From positions 47,489,546 to 47,553,545 of the forward strand of contig CM071600.1 in NCBI GenBank assembly GCA_036435485.1: a stretch of DNA of 64,000 nucleotides, in the 5' to 3' direction. Position numbers and translations under genes: made by a program. The stretch is from Saposhnikovia divaricata. Taxonomy: Eukaryota; Streptophyta; Magnoliopsida; Apiales; Apiaceae. Below the pieces are notes generated by a model. It saw nothing but the letters and a program-made list of their open reading frames with translations. It had not been told where the DNA came from and did no database searches. Positions 10,658 to 22,582 of this stretch are shown here, in pieces (positions within the stretch are counted from its first letter, which is position 1; each line of letters begins with the position of its first letter).

Positions 10658-13246
10658 ATGGGTACAGAAGCTCTAAGTTCTGGCAAAACGGCGACTGATA
10701 AAGAGAACAGCAACCAGACTGTCCTCCCTGCCAAGCTCGACGCTGGATCTTTGTTTGTCCTGAAGTCTCGAGGTAACTAATCAAATATTCCATCTGTTCT
10801 TGTATTACATAAAACTGTTGCATTTGTACATGAATAATAACCGAAAGTATGTCCTACTCTTAAATAATTTTTAGAAAATTTATTTAAAAAGCTACATCCT
10901 ACATCACAAATTAGCGATATCTTTGACAGACACTTGTTGCACCTGCAGGATCATGGTTGCACTGTGGGTACCATCTGACGACAGCAATAGTAGCTCCGGC
11001 ACTTTTAAGCATACCGTTTGCCATCGGAATGTTGGGTTGGGGAGGAGGGGTGGTGTGCCTGAGCATGGCTGCACTTGTTACTTTCTATTCTTACAACCTT
11101 TTGTCCATGGTTTTAGAGGACCATGCTCGTCGCGGCATGCGACAGCTTCATTTTCGTGACATGGCTACTGATATTTTAGGTATCTGATCTATGCTCAGTT
11201 ACAATTATATTATAAAAAGCCGTAAAATTTCCCTATCATATCGGGTCAAACCATAAAACATTGAAAATTCAAGACGTGACAAACGATTTATCAATTTGTG
11301 AACATTAGTATATCCCTATGTCAATATTGGCGTTCTCATTTCCTATCCCCTAGATACTCAGAATCGACGCATTTATTGACTGTGGGTATGCATTACTCCT
11401 GGCCCTAAATATACGGTCGACTTCGCTCCTTGTCCTTGATATGTTTCCAAAATGGAAGAAAAAAGTCTAGTTTTACAAATTGTGGTGCAACTCTGTGTTA
11501 TCAAGCAGGCCAAAAAGATAACTAAAAGAAATTATCAATGTATTACAAGGTTCCAAACATCTTGTGATTCAAATATTTAGAAGTTGATGACATATATTAA
11601 GTGATCAATGTATCTTATGTGAAGAGCTAGCTTGTTTGTAAAATTAAACAGGACCAGGATGGGGGAAGTATTTTGTAGGACCTCTTCAGTTAGGAATTTG
11701 CTACGGAGCTGTTATTGCCTGCACACTGCTTGGAGGCCAGAGCCTCAAGGTGTAGTCATTGCCGTAGATCATTAATCACTTATTCTGAATTTCTTTAAAC
11801 TTTTAGTTGGCAAAGAGGTAAATTTAATCAATGCTTTTCTTATTGTTGAATGCATTTCAGTATATATATTTGGTAGCTCGTCCAGATGGAAGCATGCAGC
11901 TCGCGCATTTCATTGTTATGTTTGGAGGAGTAACATTGATCATGGCTCAAATGCCATCTTTTCATTCTTTGAGGCACATCAACCTTGTGTCCTTAGTTCT
12001 GTGCCTTGCTTATTGTGCTTGCACTACTGCTGGATCCATATACATTGGTACCAACAATATCTATAACTTTTAGCACATTGTGCATTCTACTAAATGTGTC
12101 GCTAAGTAAATTTATAATTATCCGTATGCTGTGATTCATAATTCTTCCAGGAAAGTCTAGCAGTGCACCACCGAAAAATTATAATGTTACTCAAGTTGGC
12201 ATGAACAGACTCTTCGGCACCTTCAATGCTATTTCTATCATTGCTACTACATATGGAAATGGAATTATCCCCGAGATTCAGGTTTCATTACCATATAATA
12301 CTCACATTTCCCTTCTCTGTCATTTTTCTTTGTTGGTATATGACAATTGCAGAAATTCACATTTCTTACACATGATCATGTCTCTACAGAGTCTTGAACT
12401 CAAACCTATTGTTACGAATAGAAAAAGGAAATCCACTTCGCCAGTAATACTGGGGATTTGTTGTCAAAACATTTATCAACTCTTGGCCATAATAATGGGG
12501 ATTCTTGGTCAAAACATTATCAACTGGTCTAAAATGAATTTGTTTTCAGGCAACCATAGCTGCGCCGATCCAGGGGAAAATGTTCAAGGGGCTACTGGTT
12601 TGTTACTCTGTTGTAATCACGACGTTTTTTAGTGTTGGAGTATCCGGGTATTGGGCTTTTGGCAATCAAGCAAAAGGCTCAGTTCTGTCAAACTTTATAG
12701 TTGATGGAAAACCTTTAGTCCCCAAGTGGTTTCTTGTGATCACCAATATCTTCACACTTGTCCAAGTATCTGCTGTCGTTTTGGTAAATTGCATTATCTA
12801 AATCGTTAACAAGTAGTACTAAGTTGTCCCAAAATTTTGTCCCTAAACTATTTGGCATAATGCAGACGTACTTGCAACCAACAAATGTTATTATAGAGCG
12901 CCGATTTGCTGATGTAAAGAAGGCTGAATTCTCTGCAAGAAATTTAGTCCCGCGACTGGTATTCAGGTCATTGGCCGTTATCATAGCAACAACAATTGCT
13001 GCAATGTTACCTTTCTTTGGAGATATAATGGCGTTGTTCGGCGCCTTTGGTTGCATTCCTCTGGACTTCATTCTGCCAATGATATTTTACAATCTCACAT
13101 TTAAGCCTTCTAAAAGGAGCGTAATATTCTGGGGAAACACAATAATTGCGGCCGTATCCATAGTTCTGTCCGGGATTGGGGCTGTAGCATCTGTGAGACA
13201 AATAATTCTCGATGCCAGAACCTATCGTTTGTTTGCGAATATGTAA
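10658..13246 (+). CDS. GABA transporter 1-like amino acid permease (seven exons)
   Basis: Exons by GT-AG junctions and frame: 10658-10772, 10949-11179, 11652-11749, 11861-12047, 12151-12281, 12550-12783, 12866-13246. Together they encode about 458 residues, the usual length for plant GAT1-type AAAP carriers, which import GABA and related compounds with protons at the plasma membrane. The N-terminus is hydrophilic (about 40 residues). It is followed by the conserved LDAGSLFVLKSRGSWLHCGYH region, TTAIVAPALLSIPFA in the first membrane segment, and about ten further hydrophobic stretches. ATYGNGIIPEIQ and the C-terminal ARTYRLFANM fit the family. No lesion was seen. The start ATG sits 297 bp after a Copia LTR. 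Intron 5 holds a short imperfect direct repeat (about 12450-12530). Substrate is inferred from family only. Confidence 0.92.
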
Positions 13247-13397
13247 TTTGTAACTAGTTGGATGAAGCAAGTAATTGAGGTTATTTTACAAATAAATTAG
13301 ATTGTACTAGAGAAATTGTTAAAGTTGGAACTATATACAACACGATTTGTATCTAGCCAAAGGAAGTAAACGGCTATCATACATTTATTGTGTTTTG

Positions 13398-13502
13398 GAT
13401 ACAAATGACAGCAGTGGCATCAACAATTCTGTCCGGGGCTGGGGGCAGTAGCATCTGTAATTCTTGATGTCAGGAACTATCATTTGTTTCCGAACATGTA
13501 AT
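13398..13502 (+). pseudogene. Decayed scrap of a third GAT1-like last exon
   Basis: About 100 bp resembling the last ~110 bp of the GAT1-like gene (13137-13246). Shared stretches include 'agttctgtccgggg', 'gcagtagcatctgt' and 'aactatc.tttgtttccgaacatgtaa'. A deletion removes the 'gagacaaat' segment and breaks the frame. It lies about 150 bp after the intact gene's stop codon, consistent with a tandem array that has been eroded. Confidence 0.8.
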
Positions 13503-14405
13503 CAATAAAATCAAGCAAAAAATTATACAAAACTATATCGGTTCTACAAATAGAAACGACTATGTCATGAAGTAGAAAGATCAAGAAACGTTACATAATC
13601 ACATATTGTCTACGAAACAAATCGAATAACAGAAATGAGTGATGGTGGTATCACACATATGTGTAAGATATCTGCATCCCAGAAAATAATGTCAAACCTA
13701 AAACAAAACAGAATAAACAATGGGTGCATAGACGCTAGTAGGCGATAGCAAACAGCTTGTTCCCTGAAAATGTGCTGTGGAAAACGCATGATCCTTCTAT
13801 TATGTTAGGCTGAGAATAATGATACAATTATTGTTCTTGGTTTTCAGTGTTTAGTGATATGGCAGAGGAATAGTTAAACATTTTTAACTTAATTACCTGA
13901 AAATTATATGACAGTTTCTTGAGATCGACATTAATGTCCAAACCAAAAGTTATACGATAACAATTCATTTCAAGAACAATATGCAAATCTTATTCTAGCT
14001 GCTATCACTTAGAATGGAGATGAGCAATGTAAGAGAAGGTAAGCTTTAAACTCTTGTATTGCTATGTTTGTTGTATAATCTTACAATGGAGACAACGTTT
14101 CAATATATAGGAAATTATACACTAAGTCAGCTAGCTACAGTAATTACTATGAGATCATGGATAATGTCATACTATGAGGTCATGGATAATGTCATAGTAG
14201 GTGAAATATTTAACATTCTCTGAAACTGTCAATCAGCTTTAGTCAGAAACTTCAAATCTTGATAACAAACACAGTCAAAATTTAAAAATATTTCAACAGT
14301 TTCAATAAATAACCCAAGTTTTTATAAGCTTACTAGAATTTTAATTAGAAATTGAGTTTAAAAAAGAAACACTTGCTTGCAAACAGAAACACCCCCTCCC
14401 CTCCC
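13503..14405. other. Intergenic, no recognised feature
   Basis: AT-rich. The only regularity is a 24-bp direct duplication near 14150-14205 ('ggatcatggataatgtcata'-like). No gene signature on either strand. Confidence 0.6.
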
Positions 14406-14412
14406 TATAAAT
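14406..14412 (+). promoter_or_regulatory. TATA box of the secreted-peptide gene
   Basis: tataaat within ccctataaatg, about 100 bp upstream of the ATG at 14505. Position and flanking C-rich context fit a plant core promoter. Confidence 0.55.
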
Positions 14413-14504
14413 GTTGTTAGCTCAAATGGCCAACTTCTACTACATGCATTAGACGCTCAAACAACAAGCATCGATTAATTCACATATCTTCTACATCCAC
14501 CCCT

Positions 14505-14816
14505 ATGATGGCTCGCTCAAGTTTCGTAATTTTCTTCTTTTATCTCGTCGGTTTTGCTTTGTGTTCATCATCGATAAATAGCCAGAAATTGTTGCGCGTG
14601 CAGGGTAAAAACACGAATCTGGGACAAGAAAGTGTGCACCTATATAGTCCTCCTACTGAAGGAGGTGCTACCCCAATATCAACCCACAACAAGAAGGTCC
14701 ATGCCAACGTTATTCATCACAAACTCATGCTTGCTCGTCGCCTTGGTACCATCCATCGGATTCTTGATGAGGCTGCCCCTAGTCCTGGTCAAGGTCATGG
14801 AAATCATGGTCATTAA
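14505..14816 (+). CDS. Small secreted peptide precursor with PSPGQGH-type C-terminus
   Basis: 103 residues in a single exon. A hydrophobic signal peptide spans about residues 5-22 (FVIFFFYLVGFALC), and cleavage is likely soon after. The middle is hydrophilic with a basic stretch (HHKLMLARRLGTIHR). The last 16 residues are DEAAPSPGQGHGNHGH. The layout (signal peptide, variable pro-region, short Pro/Gly/His C-terminus) is that of plant signalling peptide precursors. The PSPG-GH ending recalls the CEP and PIP groups, but it does not match either consensus fully. A TATA box lies 100 bp upstream. I infer secretion and possible processing; the mature peptide and receptor are unknown. Confidence 0.65.
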   Translation: MMARSSFVIFFFYLVGFALCSSSINSQKLLRVQGKNTNLGQESVHLYSPPTEGGATPISTHNKKVHANVIHHKLMLARRLGTIHRILDEAAPSPGQGHGNHGH

Positions 14817-16387
14817 ATAACTAGCTAATCTCATATCATGAAAGTGTACTCAACTTGATAGTAGTTTTAGCAATGCATAATGTTGGAATTCGCCATCTAT
14901 TATCAAGTACAGCACACAATTATATTAATCGGCTGCTACTTGCTTGCTTGAGATTTAATAACAAATCAAGATTTAAACAAATGAAAGAATCGCATTCGCA
15001 AACAATTTACAAACCAGTACTTAAAATATACAAAAAATTTAACGTCAAAAATCATCGAAAAATTATAAAATTACAAAATGTACGTAGTAACCTCATCGTT
15101 GGAGGTTTTATTAATAAATCGTACTCCATATAATGTCCACGTTCACACTCACCAACATTGACATATGAATAATTGAATCAAATCAAGATCATACTTGCTT
15201 ACTAGATCTTTTGTTATTATTAATAAAACACTAGCTGGCTTTTGTCTGTTTATGCTCAAATTTATCCATCCATTTAAAACAGACAGGATAAAATTATGAG
15301 TACCAGATAAGACATTAGTCGTTTTCGTTTAGCAACCTATTCATGGATGTTTCAGAAATATAAATTTCTATTTTTTAATTAATTTTTTAAATAAATTTAT
15401 TATAAGTAAAATTAGCCAAATGAATAAATCTAATTTAAAATTAAAATTATTATTTTCATTTAAAATGAATAAATTACACTTTAAATTTAAATTATAAATA
15501 ACTGGTTGATTATTAAGAAAGCTGTCATGGTCCATGGCGTGTCTCATGGGGTCAGTATTATGTGTAGTCAACTGCTAATAGTAAATCAGAATTACTACAT
15601 CACAAATGTTTAGTCAATACTCCTCATCATACTGCTAACTTCCTTGGTGTTAGTGGGACTTCTTCTTCTTCTTTTTTTCTATTTTTTCCTATTTTAATAG
15701 CTTTTACTTTACTAATTTTTAAAAATTACTAGTAGTCACGTTTTTGTAGAATAATTTATATTAACAAAAACTTAGAAGTTTATGCAGAATTTTTGTAAAA
15801 TGTTAATTCATAATTGGGTTTAGACCAATTCTTCTCAGAGCTTCATGATTTTGATTTTTTATTTTACTCTTTATATATCTAAAAATTAATAAATAATAAA
15901 ATAAACACTTGGATTACAGACCAATTGAACAACAATAAAATAGTAAAGGTTGTGGATTTTTGCTAATTCAAATATTTTAAAGTAAATATTATTGTATATG
16001 TCATGATTTAAAATTTAAGAGACGCTACCACTTTTACAAAATAACAATATTTCCAATATAAGTTTTAAAAACAAATCCATTGTTAAAATTGATTTTGTTT
16101 CTATAATTTGGAATTAAATATTAAAGAAATTAATTTTAAAGAAATTTTATACTTGGATGTATTTATACATTTAATCAATATTCTAATATAATTATAAATA
16201 AAATGTAAGATGGTGTATTCAAAATAAATTTAGAAAATAAAAATAAAATTTAAATACATTTAAAAATAGGTGAATGCAAAATGTAATAAGTATTAAAATT
16301 AAAATTTTATTCTTAAATCAATAATACAAAGATCAAATTATTAATGATTACAACTATTTTCCATTTCATATTGGAAGTGCTCCAAAG
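14817..16387. other. AT-rich intergenic DNA
   Basis: Very AT-rich (long A/T runs, especially 15360-15480 and 15700-16330). Short open frames have no family signature. Nothing else recognised. Confidence 0.6.
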
Positions 16388-17924
16388 TAGAGATGTTCAA
16401 AAAGCCTGAAGCCCGAAGCCCGGCCCGATCCGGCCCGAAAAAAAGCCCGAAAAGCCCGGCCCGAAAAAACCCCGGCCCGGTTCGGCCCGGCCCGGAGGCC
16501 TAAAATGGGCCCTCTATTTTTCACGAAGCCCGGCCCGGCCCGAAGCCCGAAAAGCCCGGTTAAAAGCCCGGGCTTTTAAAAAGCCCGGATAAAGCCCGGT
16601 CCGAAGCCCGGTTAAAGCCCGGCCCGGATAAAGCCCGGCCCGAAGCCCAGATAAAGCCCGGATAAAGCCCGGATAAAGCCCGGATAAAATTTTTATTTTA
16701 TTAATTTAACTTATAATCTTCAACCAAATTAATTTTTTATTTTTTGAAAATTTGGGAATATCATTTAATTAGATATATCTTGACATCTGTACGGTTGGAT
16801 CGTCGAGAAATATTTTTAAAAATATAGAAACAGTAATCTGGGATGAAACACTAGTTAGGAGTACTAGACAATATAGTAATGTTCTATTAAGATCTCCAAC
16901 CAAATTAATTTTTTATTTTTTGAAAATTTGGTTATATCATTTAATTAGATATATCTTATCATCCGTACGGTTGGATCGTCGAGAAATATTTTTAAAAATA
17001 TAGAAACAATAATCTGGGATGAAGCACTAGTTACGAGTACTAGACAATATAGTAGTGTTCTATTAAGATCTTCAACCAAATTAATTTTTTATTTTTTGAA
17101 AATTTGGTTATATCATTTAATTAGATATATCTTATCATCCGTACGGTTGGATCGTCGAGAAATATTTTTAAAAATATAGAAACAATAATCTGGGATGAAG
17201 CACTAGTTACGAGTACTAGACAATATAGTAGTGTTCTATTAAGATCTTCAACCAAATTAATTTTTTATTTTTTGAAAATTTGGGAATATCATTTAATTAG
17301 ATATATCTTGACATCTGTACGGTTGGATCGTCGAGAAATATTTTTAAAAATATAGAAACAATAATCTGGGATGAAGCACTAGTTACGAGTACTAGACAAT
17401 ATAGTAGTGTTCTATTAAGATCTTCAACCAAATTAATTTTTTATTTTTTGAAAATTTGGGAATATCATTTAATTAGATATATCTTGACATCCGTACGGTT
17501 GGATCGTCGAGAAATATTTTTAAAAATATAGAAACAATAATCTGGGATGAGCACTAGTTACGAGTACTAGACAATATAGTAATGTTCTATTAAGATCTCC
17601 AACCAAATTAATTTTTTATTTTTTGAAAATTTGTTTATATCATTTAATTAGATATATCTTATCATCCGTACGGTTGGATCATCGAGAAATATTTGTAAAA
17701 ATATAGAAATTACATATATATAATTTTTTTTAAAAAAAGCCCGAAAAAAGCCCGGCCCGGCCCGGCCCGGCCCGAAGGCCTAAAACGGGCCTCATATTTT
17801 AGAGAAAGCCCGGCCCGGCCCGGCCCGATTTTTGAAAAAGCCCGGCCCGGCCCGGTTGTTAAAAAGCCCGGGCTTTTTAAAGCCCGGATAAAGCCCGGTC
17901 CGAAGGGCTTTTTGTGCATCTCTA
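16388..17924. mobile_element. Non-autonomous hAT element with GCCCGG subterminal repeats
   Basis: Flanked by a perfect 8-bp TSD, ctccaaag (16380-16387 and 17925-17932), the size made by hAT transposases. Terminal inverted repeats read tagagatgttcaaaaagcc (left) and tagagatgcacaaaaagcc (reverse complement of right). Both subterminal regions (16400-16690 and 17740-17910) are packed with gcccgg/ggcccg motifs in both orientations. The centre is an array of ~176-bp tandem repeats. No transposase is encoded. It ends 284 bp before the PUB17-like start codon. Confidence 0.92.
16711..17715. repeat. Six tandem copies of a ~176-bp unit inside the hAT element
   Basis: The marker caaccaaatt recurs at 16721, 16898, 17073, 17249, 17425 and 17600, that is every 175-177 bp. 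Each unit holds 'gaaaatttgg', 'atttaattagatatatctt', 'cgtacggttggatcgtcgag', 'aaatatttttaaaaatatag' and 'cactagttacgagtactag'. Copies look well over 90% identical; the sixth is truncated. The unit includes palindromes such as aatatttttaaaaatat. Confidence 0.95.
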
Positions 17925-18208
17925 CTCCAAAGCAATGTATAAAAAAAGTTCACTATTTTAATCTTAGTCCAACACAATAAAATAAAAAAAATAAGAAACT
18001 TTAGTATTCCCTCTTGATTTTCTTTCTTCTCCAAACGCGCATTTCATGAATTGCACACCATTTTCAACAACCCCATATGAATATTCAAAACCCATCATAA
18101 ATTTATCAACAACCCCTTGTTTTTTTTCCTCTCCATTTAATCAATTCTGCATAAAGTTTCAATCTTTTTGCTCATTTTCAAGAAAATAAAAGGTGGTTTT
18201 TTTTTATT

Positions 18209-20356
18209 ATGGCTTCATCTGCAATTTTTTCATCATTAAGAAGAAGAAAGTCACCAACTCTAAAGGCGTTTATAACGCCGGTTGACTTGTCTGAGATGGC
18301 CTTGTTAGCTACTTTAACGGCAGTTTCATCTGAGATTGTTTCTTGTTTTTCCAGCAAGTCTTTGGCTTTTCAGCGCCGGAATTCAAGGTCACTTGTGAGG
18401 AAAATTGAGGTATTTGTTGTGCTTTTTGAGTATGTTGGTGAATTGGGTTTGAATTTGCCTAAATCTGCTGTTGTTTGTTTTCAAGAAATGTATGTATTGT
18501 TGTATAGATCAAAGATTTTGCTTGATTATTGTGTTCAGTCTAGTAAGTTATGGCTGTTGCTTCAAAATCACCCTATTTCTGGTCAGTTTCATGATTTGAA
18601 TCAAGAGATTTTGACCCTTTTGGATGTTTTTCCTTGGGATGATTTGGACTTGAGTGATGATGTTATGGAACAAATTGAATTGTTGCAAAAGCAGTCTAGG
18701 AAGGCTAAGTTGTTGATTGATAAGCAAGATGAGGTTCTGAGGTGTAAATTTTATTCATTTTTGGATGAGTTTGAGTGTGGGAGGATTCCGGATTCGGTGG
18801 AATTGTGTCGGTTTTTCGTGGAAAAGTTGGGGATTTTGGATGTGAAAAGTTTTTTGGTTGAAATTGAGTTCTTGGAAGAGCAGATTGTTAATCAAGAGGG
18901 GGATGTTGATCCTATGGCTTCTGTGCTGAATGGGTTTGTGGCGCTGGCTCGTTATAGCCGGTTCTTGATTTTTGGGTTTGAGAATGATGAGATGGAAGTA
19001 GGGGTTGGCAAAATCAAGAAAGTTACGAGAAGGTTGAGTAGTAGGGAAATTTCCGAGATGTTTACTTCGATTCCGAAAGACTTCTGTTGTCCGATCACGT
19101 TAGATTTGATGACTGACCCTGTTGTAATTTCCACAGGCCAAACTTATGATCGATCTTCGATAATGAGGTGGATGGAGGAGGGGCATTGTACTTGTCCTAA
19201 GACGGGGCAGATTCTTCTTCACACACAGCTTGTTCCCAATAGGGCTCTTAGAAATTTGATTATGCAGTGGTGTACTGCTCATGGAGTCCCTTATGATCCA
19301 CCTGAGAACTCAGAGTATTCTTCGGAAAACTTTGCCGCTCCCTCAGCAAGCAAGGCTGCAATTGAAGCTAATAGAGCAACATCACGGCTTCTCATTCGAG
19401 AGCTAGCAAATGGGTCACAAGGTGCTAAAAATGTTGCTGCCCGAGAAATTCGGCTTTTAGCAAAAACCGGAAGAGATAACCGAGCTTATATAGCAGAAGC
19501 TGGGGCTATACCTTATTTAAATGCTCTGCTTTCTTCTCATAGTTCTTTTGCACAAGAAAATTCAGTTACTGCTATACTGAACTTGTCGATTTATGAAAAG
19601 AATAAAAGCCAGATTATAAATGAACCAGGGTGTTTAGGATCAATTGTTGATGTTTTGAGAAATGGATTCACAACAGAGGCGAGGGAAAATGCTGCAGCAA
19701 CACTGTTCAGCCTGTCTGCTGTTCATGACTACAAGAAAAGGATATCAGAAATAGACGGTGCAGCTGAAGCACTGGCAGGATTATTGATGGATGGTACACC
19801 AAGAGGGAAGAAGGATGCGGTGACAGCTTTATTTAACCTCTCAACTCACGCAGAAAATTGTTTGAAAATGGTAGAGTCGGGGGCTGTAACAGCACTAGTG
19901 AGAGCTTTAGGAGTTGAAGGTGTTGCTGAAGAAGCAGCAGGTGCTTTAGCTCTTATTGTCAGGCAGCCAGTGGGAGCAGAAGCAGTTGGAAATGACGAAA
20001 TGGCCGTGGCAGGATTAATTGGTATGATGCGCAGTGGAAGGCCCAAAGCAAAAGAGAATGCAGTTGTGGCGTTGCTCGAATTGTGTAGGGGAGGTGGAAC
20101 AGCAGCAACCCAGAGGGTGTTGAAGGCACCATCACTTTCTGGTTTGCTTCAATCGTTGCTCTTCACAGGGACAAAGAGGGCAAGAAGAAAAGCAGCATCT
20201 CTCGCTAGAGTTTTCCAGAGGTGTGAGAATGCATCCTTACACTTTGGTGGGCTAGGTGTAGATTATGCATTTCCAGGAAATTCAACCGCTAATAGGGATT
20301 CGACCTTTCCTGGTGATGTCTCGATGTCCATGTCTATATCTGTTCCAGTTCTATAG
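18209..20356 (+). CDS. PUB17: U-box/ARM-repeat E3 ubiquitin ligase, PUB17-like
   Basis: 715 residues, one exon. The N-terminus MASSAIFSSLRRRKSPTL and the UND domain (about residues 25-270) match the PUB17/ACRE276 group. The U-box lies at about 288-361 (IPKDFCCPITLDLMTDPVV, GQTYDR, CPKTGQ, LVPNRALRNLI). Armadillo repeats follow from about 385 to 680 (AREIRLLAKTGRDNRAYIAEAGAIP, QENSVTAILNLSIYEKNK, ARENAAATLFSLS, KKDAVTALFNLS). The U-box recruits E2-ubiquitin and the ARM repeats bind targets. PUB17 proteins of Arabidopsis and Solanaceae (about 725 residues) promote cell death and immune signalling. No lesion seen. The hAT element ends 284 bp upstream, within the likely promoter. Confidence 0.93.
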   Translation: MASSAIFSSLRRRKSPTLKAFITPVDLSEMALLATLTAVSSEIVSCFSSKSLAFQRRNSRSLVRKIEVFVVLFEYVGELGLNLPKSAVVCFQEMYVLLYRSKILLDYCVQSSKLWLLLQNHPISGQFHDLNQEILTLLDVFPWDDLDLSDDVMEQIELLQKQSRKAKLLIDKQDEVLRCKFYSFLDEFECGRIPDSVELCRFFVEKLGILDVKSFLVEIEFLEEQIVNQEGDVDPMASVLNGFVALARYSRFLIFGFENDEMEVGVGKIKKVTRRLSSREISEMFTSIPKDFCCPITLDLMTDPVVISTGQTYDRSSIMRWMEEGHCTCPKTGQILLHTQLVPNRALRNLIMQWCTAHGVPYDPPENSEYSSENFAAPSASKAAIEANRATSRLLIRELANGSQGAKNVAAREIRLLAKTGRDNRAYIAEAGAIPYLNALLSSHSSFAQENSVTAILNLSIYEKNKSQIINEPGCLGSIVDVLRNGFTTEARENAAATLFSLSAVHDYKKRISEIDGAAEALAGLLMDGTPRGKKDAVTALFNLSTHAENCLKMVESGAVTALVRALGVEGVAEEAAGALALIVRQPVGAEAVGNDEMAVAGLIGMMRSGRPKAKENAVVALLELCRGGGTAATQRVLKAPSLSGLLQSLLFTGTKRARRKAASLARVFQRCENASLHFGGLGVDYAFPGNSTANRDSTFPGDVSMSMSISVPVL

Positions 20357-21608
20357 TGGTACATACTCGCATTTGTCCTTTTAGATACTCCTGGTTGTTT
20401 GTAGTATCTGGATTCTTTGCTTGGTATACAAATACGAAACTATACAGAATTACTATAAACAACACTTTCGGTAAACGTTGTAGTAATTCTTTTATGCATT
20501 CTCTATGAACAGTATGTAAACTTTTTTAATTATGCATAGTTGCATCATGGTGCTTCTGCCATATTTCTTGTGATTTTTAAATCATAGTTTCATTTTGTCA
20601 TTTACTTGGTAATACTGTAACTAATTCAGCGTGTAGCACTAAAGCTAAAAGGCTGTGTGTTCAAACTTTACGTGAGAAGTATATTTTGAGGTGCTGGACT
20701 GGCGGACTAGTGAAGACATGACTGTAAACAAGTTTAAAACGACTATAAGGGTCTTTTAGAGGAAAAGAGAGCTTACTACGGTTTGGAGCAAATCTTATAT
20801 TTTAGAAATAAGTACTTATCTCAAGAAAAAATATAGTATAAAGTAATGTATGTTAAGTTTTATTTCCGCAACAGTTTCTGACTTTCTGCTGCCTGTATAG
20901 AGGTATTGACATCAAAGTTGGTTCTTTCTCACAAAAGATATTAATTTCTTCAAAAGGTTCTTGCAGCAAACTGTGGGTTCGAACTCTTGATTTAGCTGAT
21001 AAGAAATTGACACTTGGTGTGTTGTGAAACATCTTAAAGTTGTTGTTCCCTTGCTAACTGGCCTCCTCATACTCTGTTAAGAAACGTAAGTGTATCAAAA
21101 TAATAATGGAAATAGTATGGTTATTAGTTATTACAGTATATGAACTATACAGCTATACTTTTGTTCGAGATTTGGATGTTAGTGAACACTTGCTGCAAAG
21201 CTTTCCATTTGATCTGGCGGTGCTGTTTGATTATAAACGATAACGACCGTATAAGCTATGAGCCTATTATTACTCATTGTCAAAGTGTTGTCACGATCAA
21301 TCCCAGCGAAGTTCCCATTAGGCTCTCAGTGTTTGTTTTCAAGTGGCAAGTGGGTTGGAAACAAACTTTTCTAAGTGGCAAGTAGTCTACTTGCTCCGAA
21401 ACAATCATATGCATTTTTCAGCCTAGTAGAATCAAGTAATTCTATGATTAGTGTTGGTCAATTTAGTCGTATATTTATTAGTGGCTTTAAACGTTGTTGC
21501 CATTGAGATTAAAAATTGACGCAACCATTATCAGAAGATTGTCGGAGTTGTTGTATATTTTGTTTTCGGTTGAATTTTCATTACCCCTTTATTGGCTTTT
21601 ACATTAAG
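20357..21608. other. 3' flank of the PUB17-like gene and intergenic DNA
   Basis: The first few hundred bases are probably 3' UTR; no clear poly(A) signal could be chosen. The rest is AT-rich without a recognised gene. Confidence 0.5.
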
Positions 21609-21936
21609 AAGTTGTGTTCATTTGAATTGAATGGAATGTGGGAGAATGAAATGAAATTTATAATCTATTTGTGGAAGATTGGAAAAATTGTTTAAATTTT
21701 CATTCTTTACTTCATTCCTTTCTACACAATTTAAACTAAAGTTCTAACCCACATGTTTTTGAAGGAATGCTCCATTCTCCATTATCATCATTTTCCTTGC
21801 AAACTTCATTATAATAAACTTCTTCTCCATCATATATGTTCACTATTTCCCCTAACACTCCTTTTTCTTCATAAATTTTATTTATAATTTTCATTTCATT
21901 CCTATCTCATTCCATGCTCCCAAGAGAACACAACCT
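21609..21936. mobile_element. MITE-like element with terminal inverted repeats
   Basis: The left end reads aagttgtgttcatttgaatt..gaatgg. The reverse complement of the right end reads aggttgtgttctcttgggagcatgg, with further similarity inward (gaatgaaatgaaa.tttataa). Length is about 330 bp and there is no coding sequence. Flanks show ttaag/taaga, compatible with a 3-bp TTA/TAA target site, but boundaries are not certain. Confidence 0.6.
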
Positions 21937-22516
21937 AAGAGCTTCGCGGGATTGAGTCATTCTGCTGTTAGCCTCTAGAGTTTGTTAGGAACAATCTACA
22001 TAGGCTGATTATTCGGTTATATCCGAACCGAATTACCGAAAACCGAAATACCAAATAAGCTCAAAATCATAACCGATTAGTAAACCAAAATAATTTCAAA
22101 TATTTTACCGAACCGAAATTTTTATTTCGGTTAAAACCGAATACCAAATTAAATAACCGAATTAAAAAAAGAAAATCAGTTTTCTAGAAATTCTTACAAT
22201 ACGAAAACAAGAATACAAGACAGTAGACATCAAAGTTGTAACAAAAACAAGTAAACAACTCATACATATGGGCTAACAACGCAGCAAGCCAGCAACACAC
22301 AACAAAATAACAAGGCAACATCCATTGACCAATCCACGGATCACAACAAAATTAATTACTGATCTCTAAGATGATTAATTAAGTGAAGAGTCGAGTTTGA
22401 AGTCTGATTCTCTAAGTTTGGATAGAAAGAAAATGAAGGGAGCGTTTTATTAATTGAACTGAATCAAAATCAACTGATGAATAAAATATCTAGGGTTACT
22501 AAATTAAATATTATAT

Positions 22517-22518
<2 letters not shown>

Positions 22519-22567
<49 letters not shown>
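22519..22567. repeat. (TA)n microsatellite followed by (GA)n
   Basis: About 24 TA units followed by agagagagagagag at 22568-22581. A shorter TA run at 24283-24304 lies on the other side of the palindromic element, suggesting it inserted into a TA tract. Confidence 0.9.

Positions 22568-22582
<15 letters not shown>

Noticed and set aside
14855..15133. 92-codon plus-strand frame after the secreted-peptide gene
   Set aside because: Lys/Asn-rich AT-driven translation without any signature.
17710..18034. Minus-strand frames rich in GPGRA repeats
   Set aside because: They are translations of the GCCCGG subterminal repeats of the hAT element.
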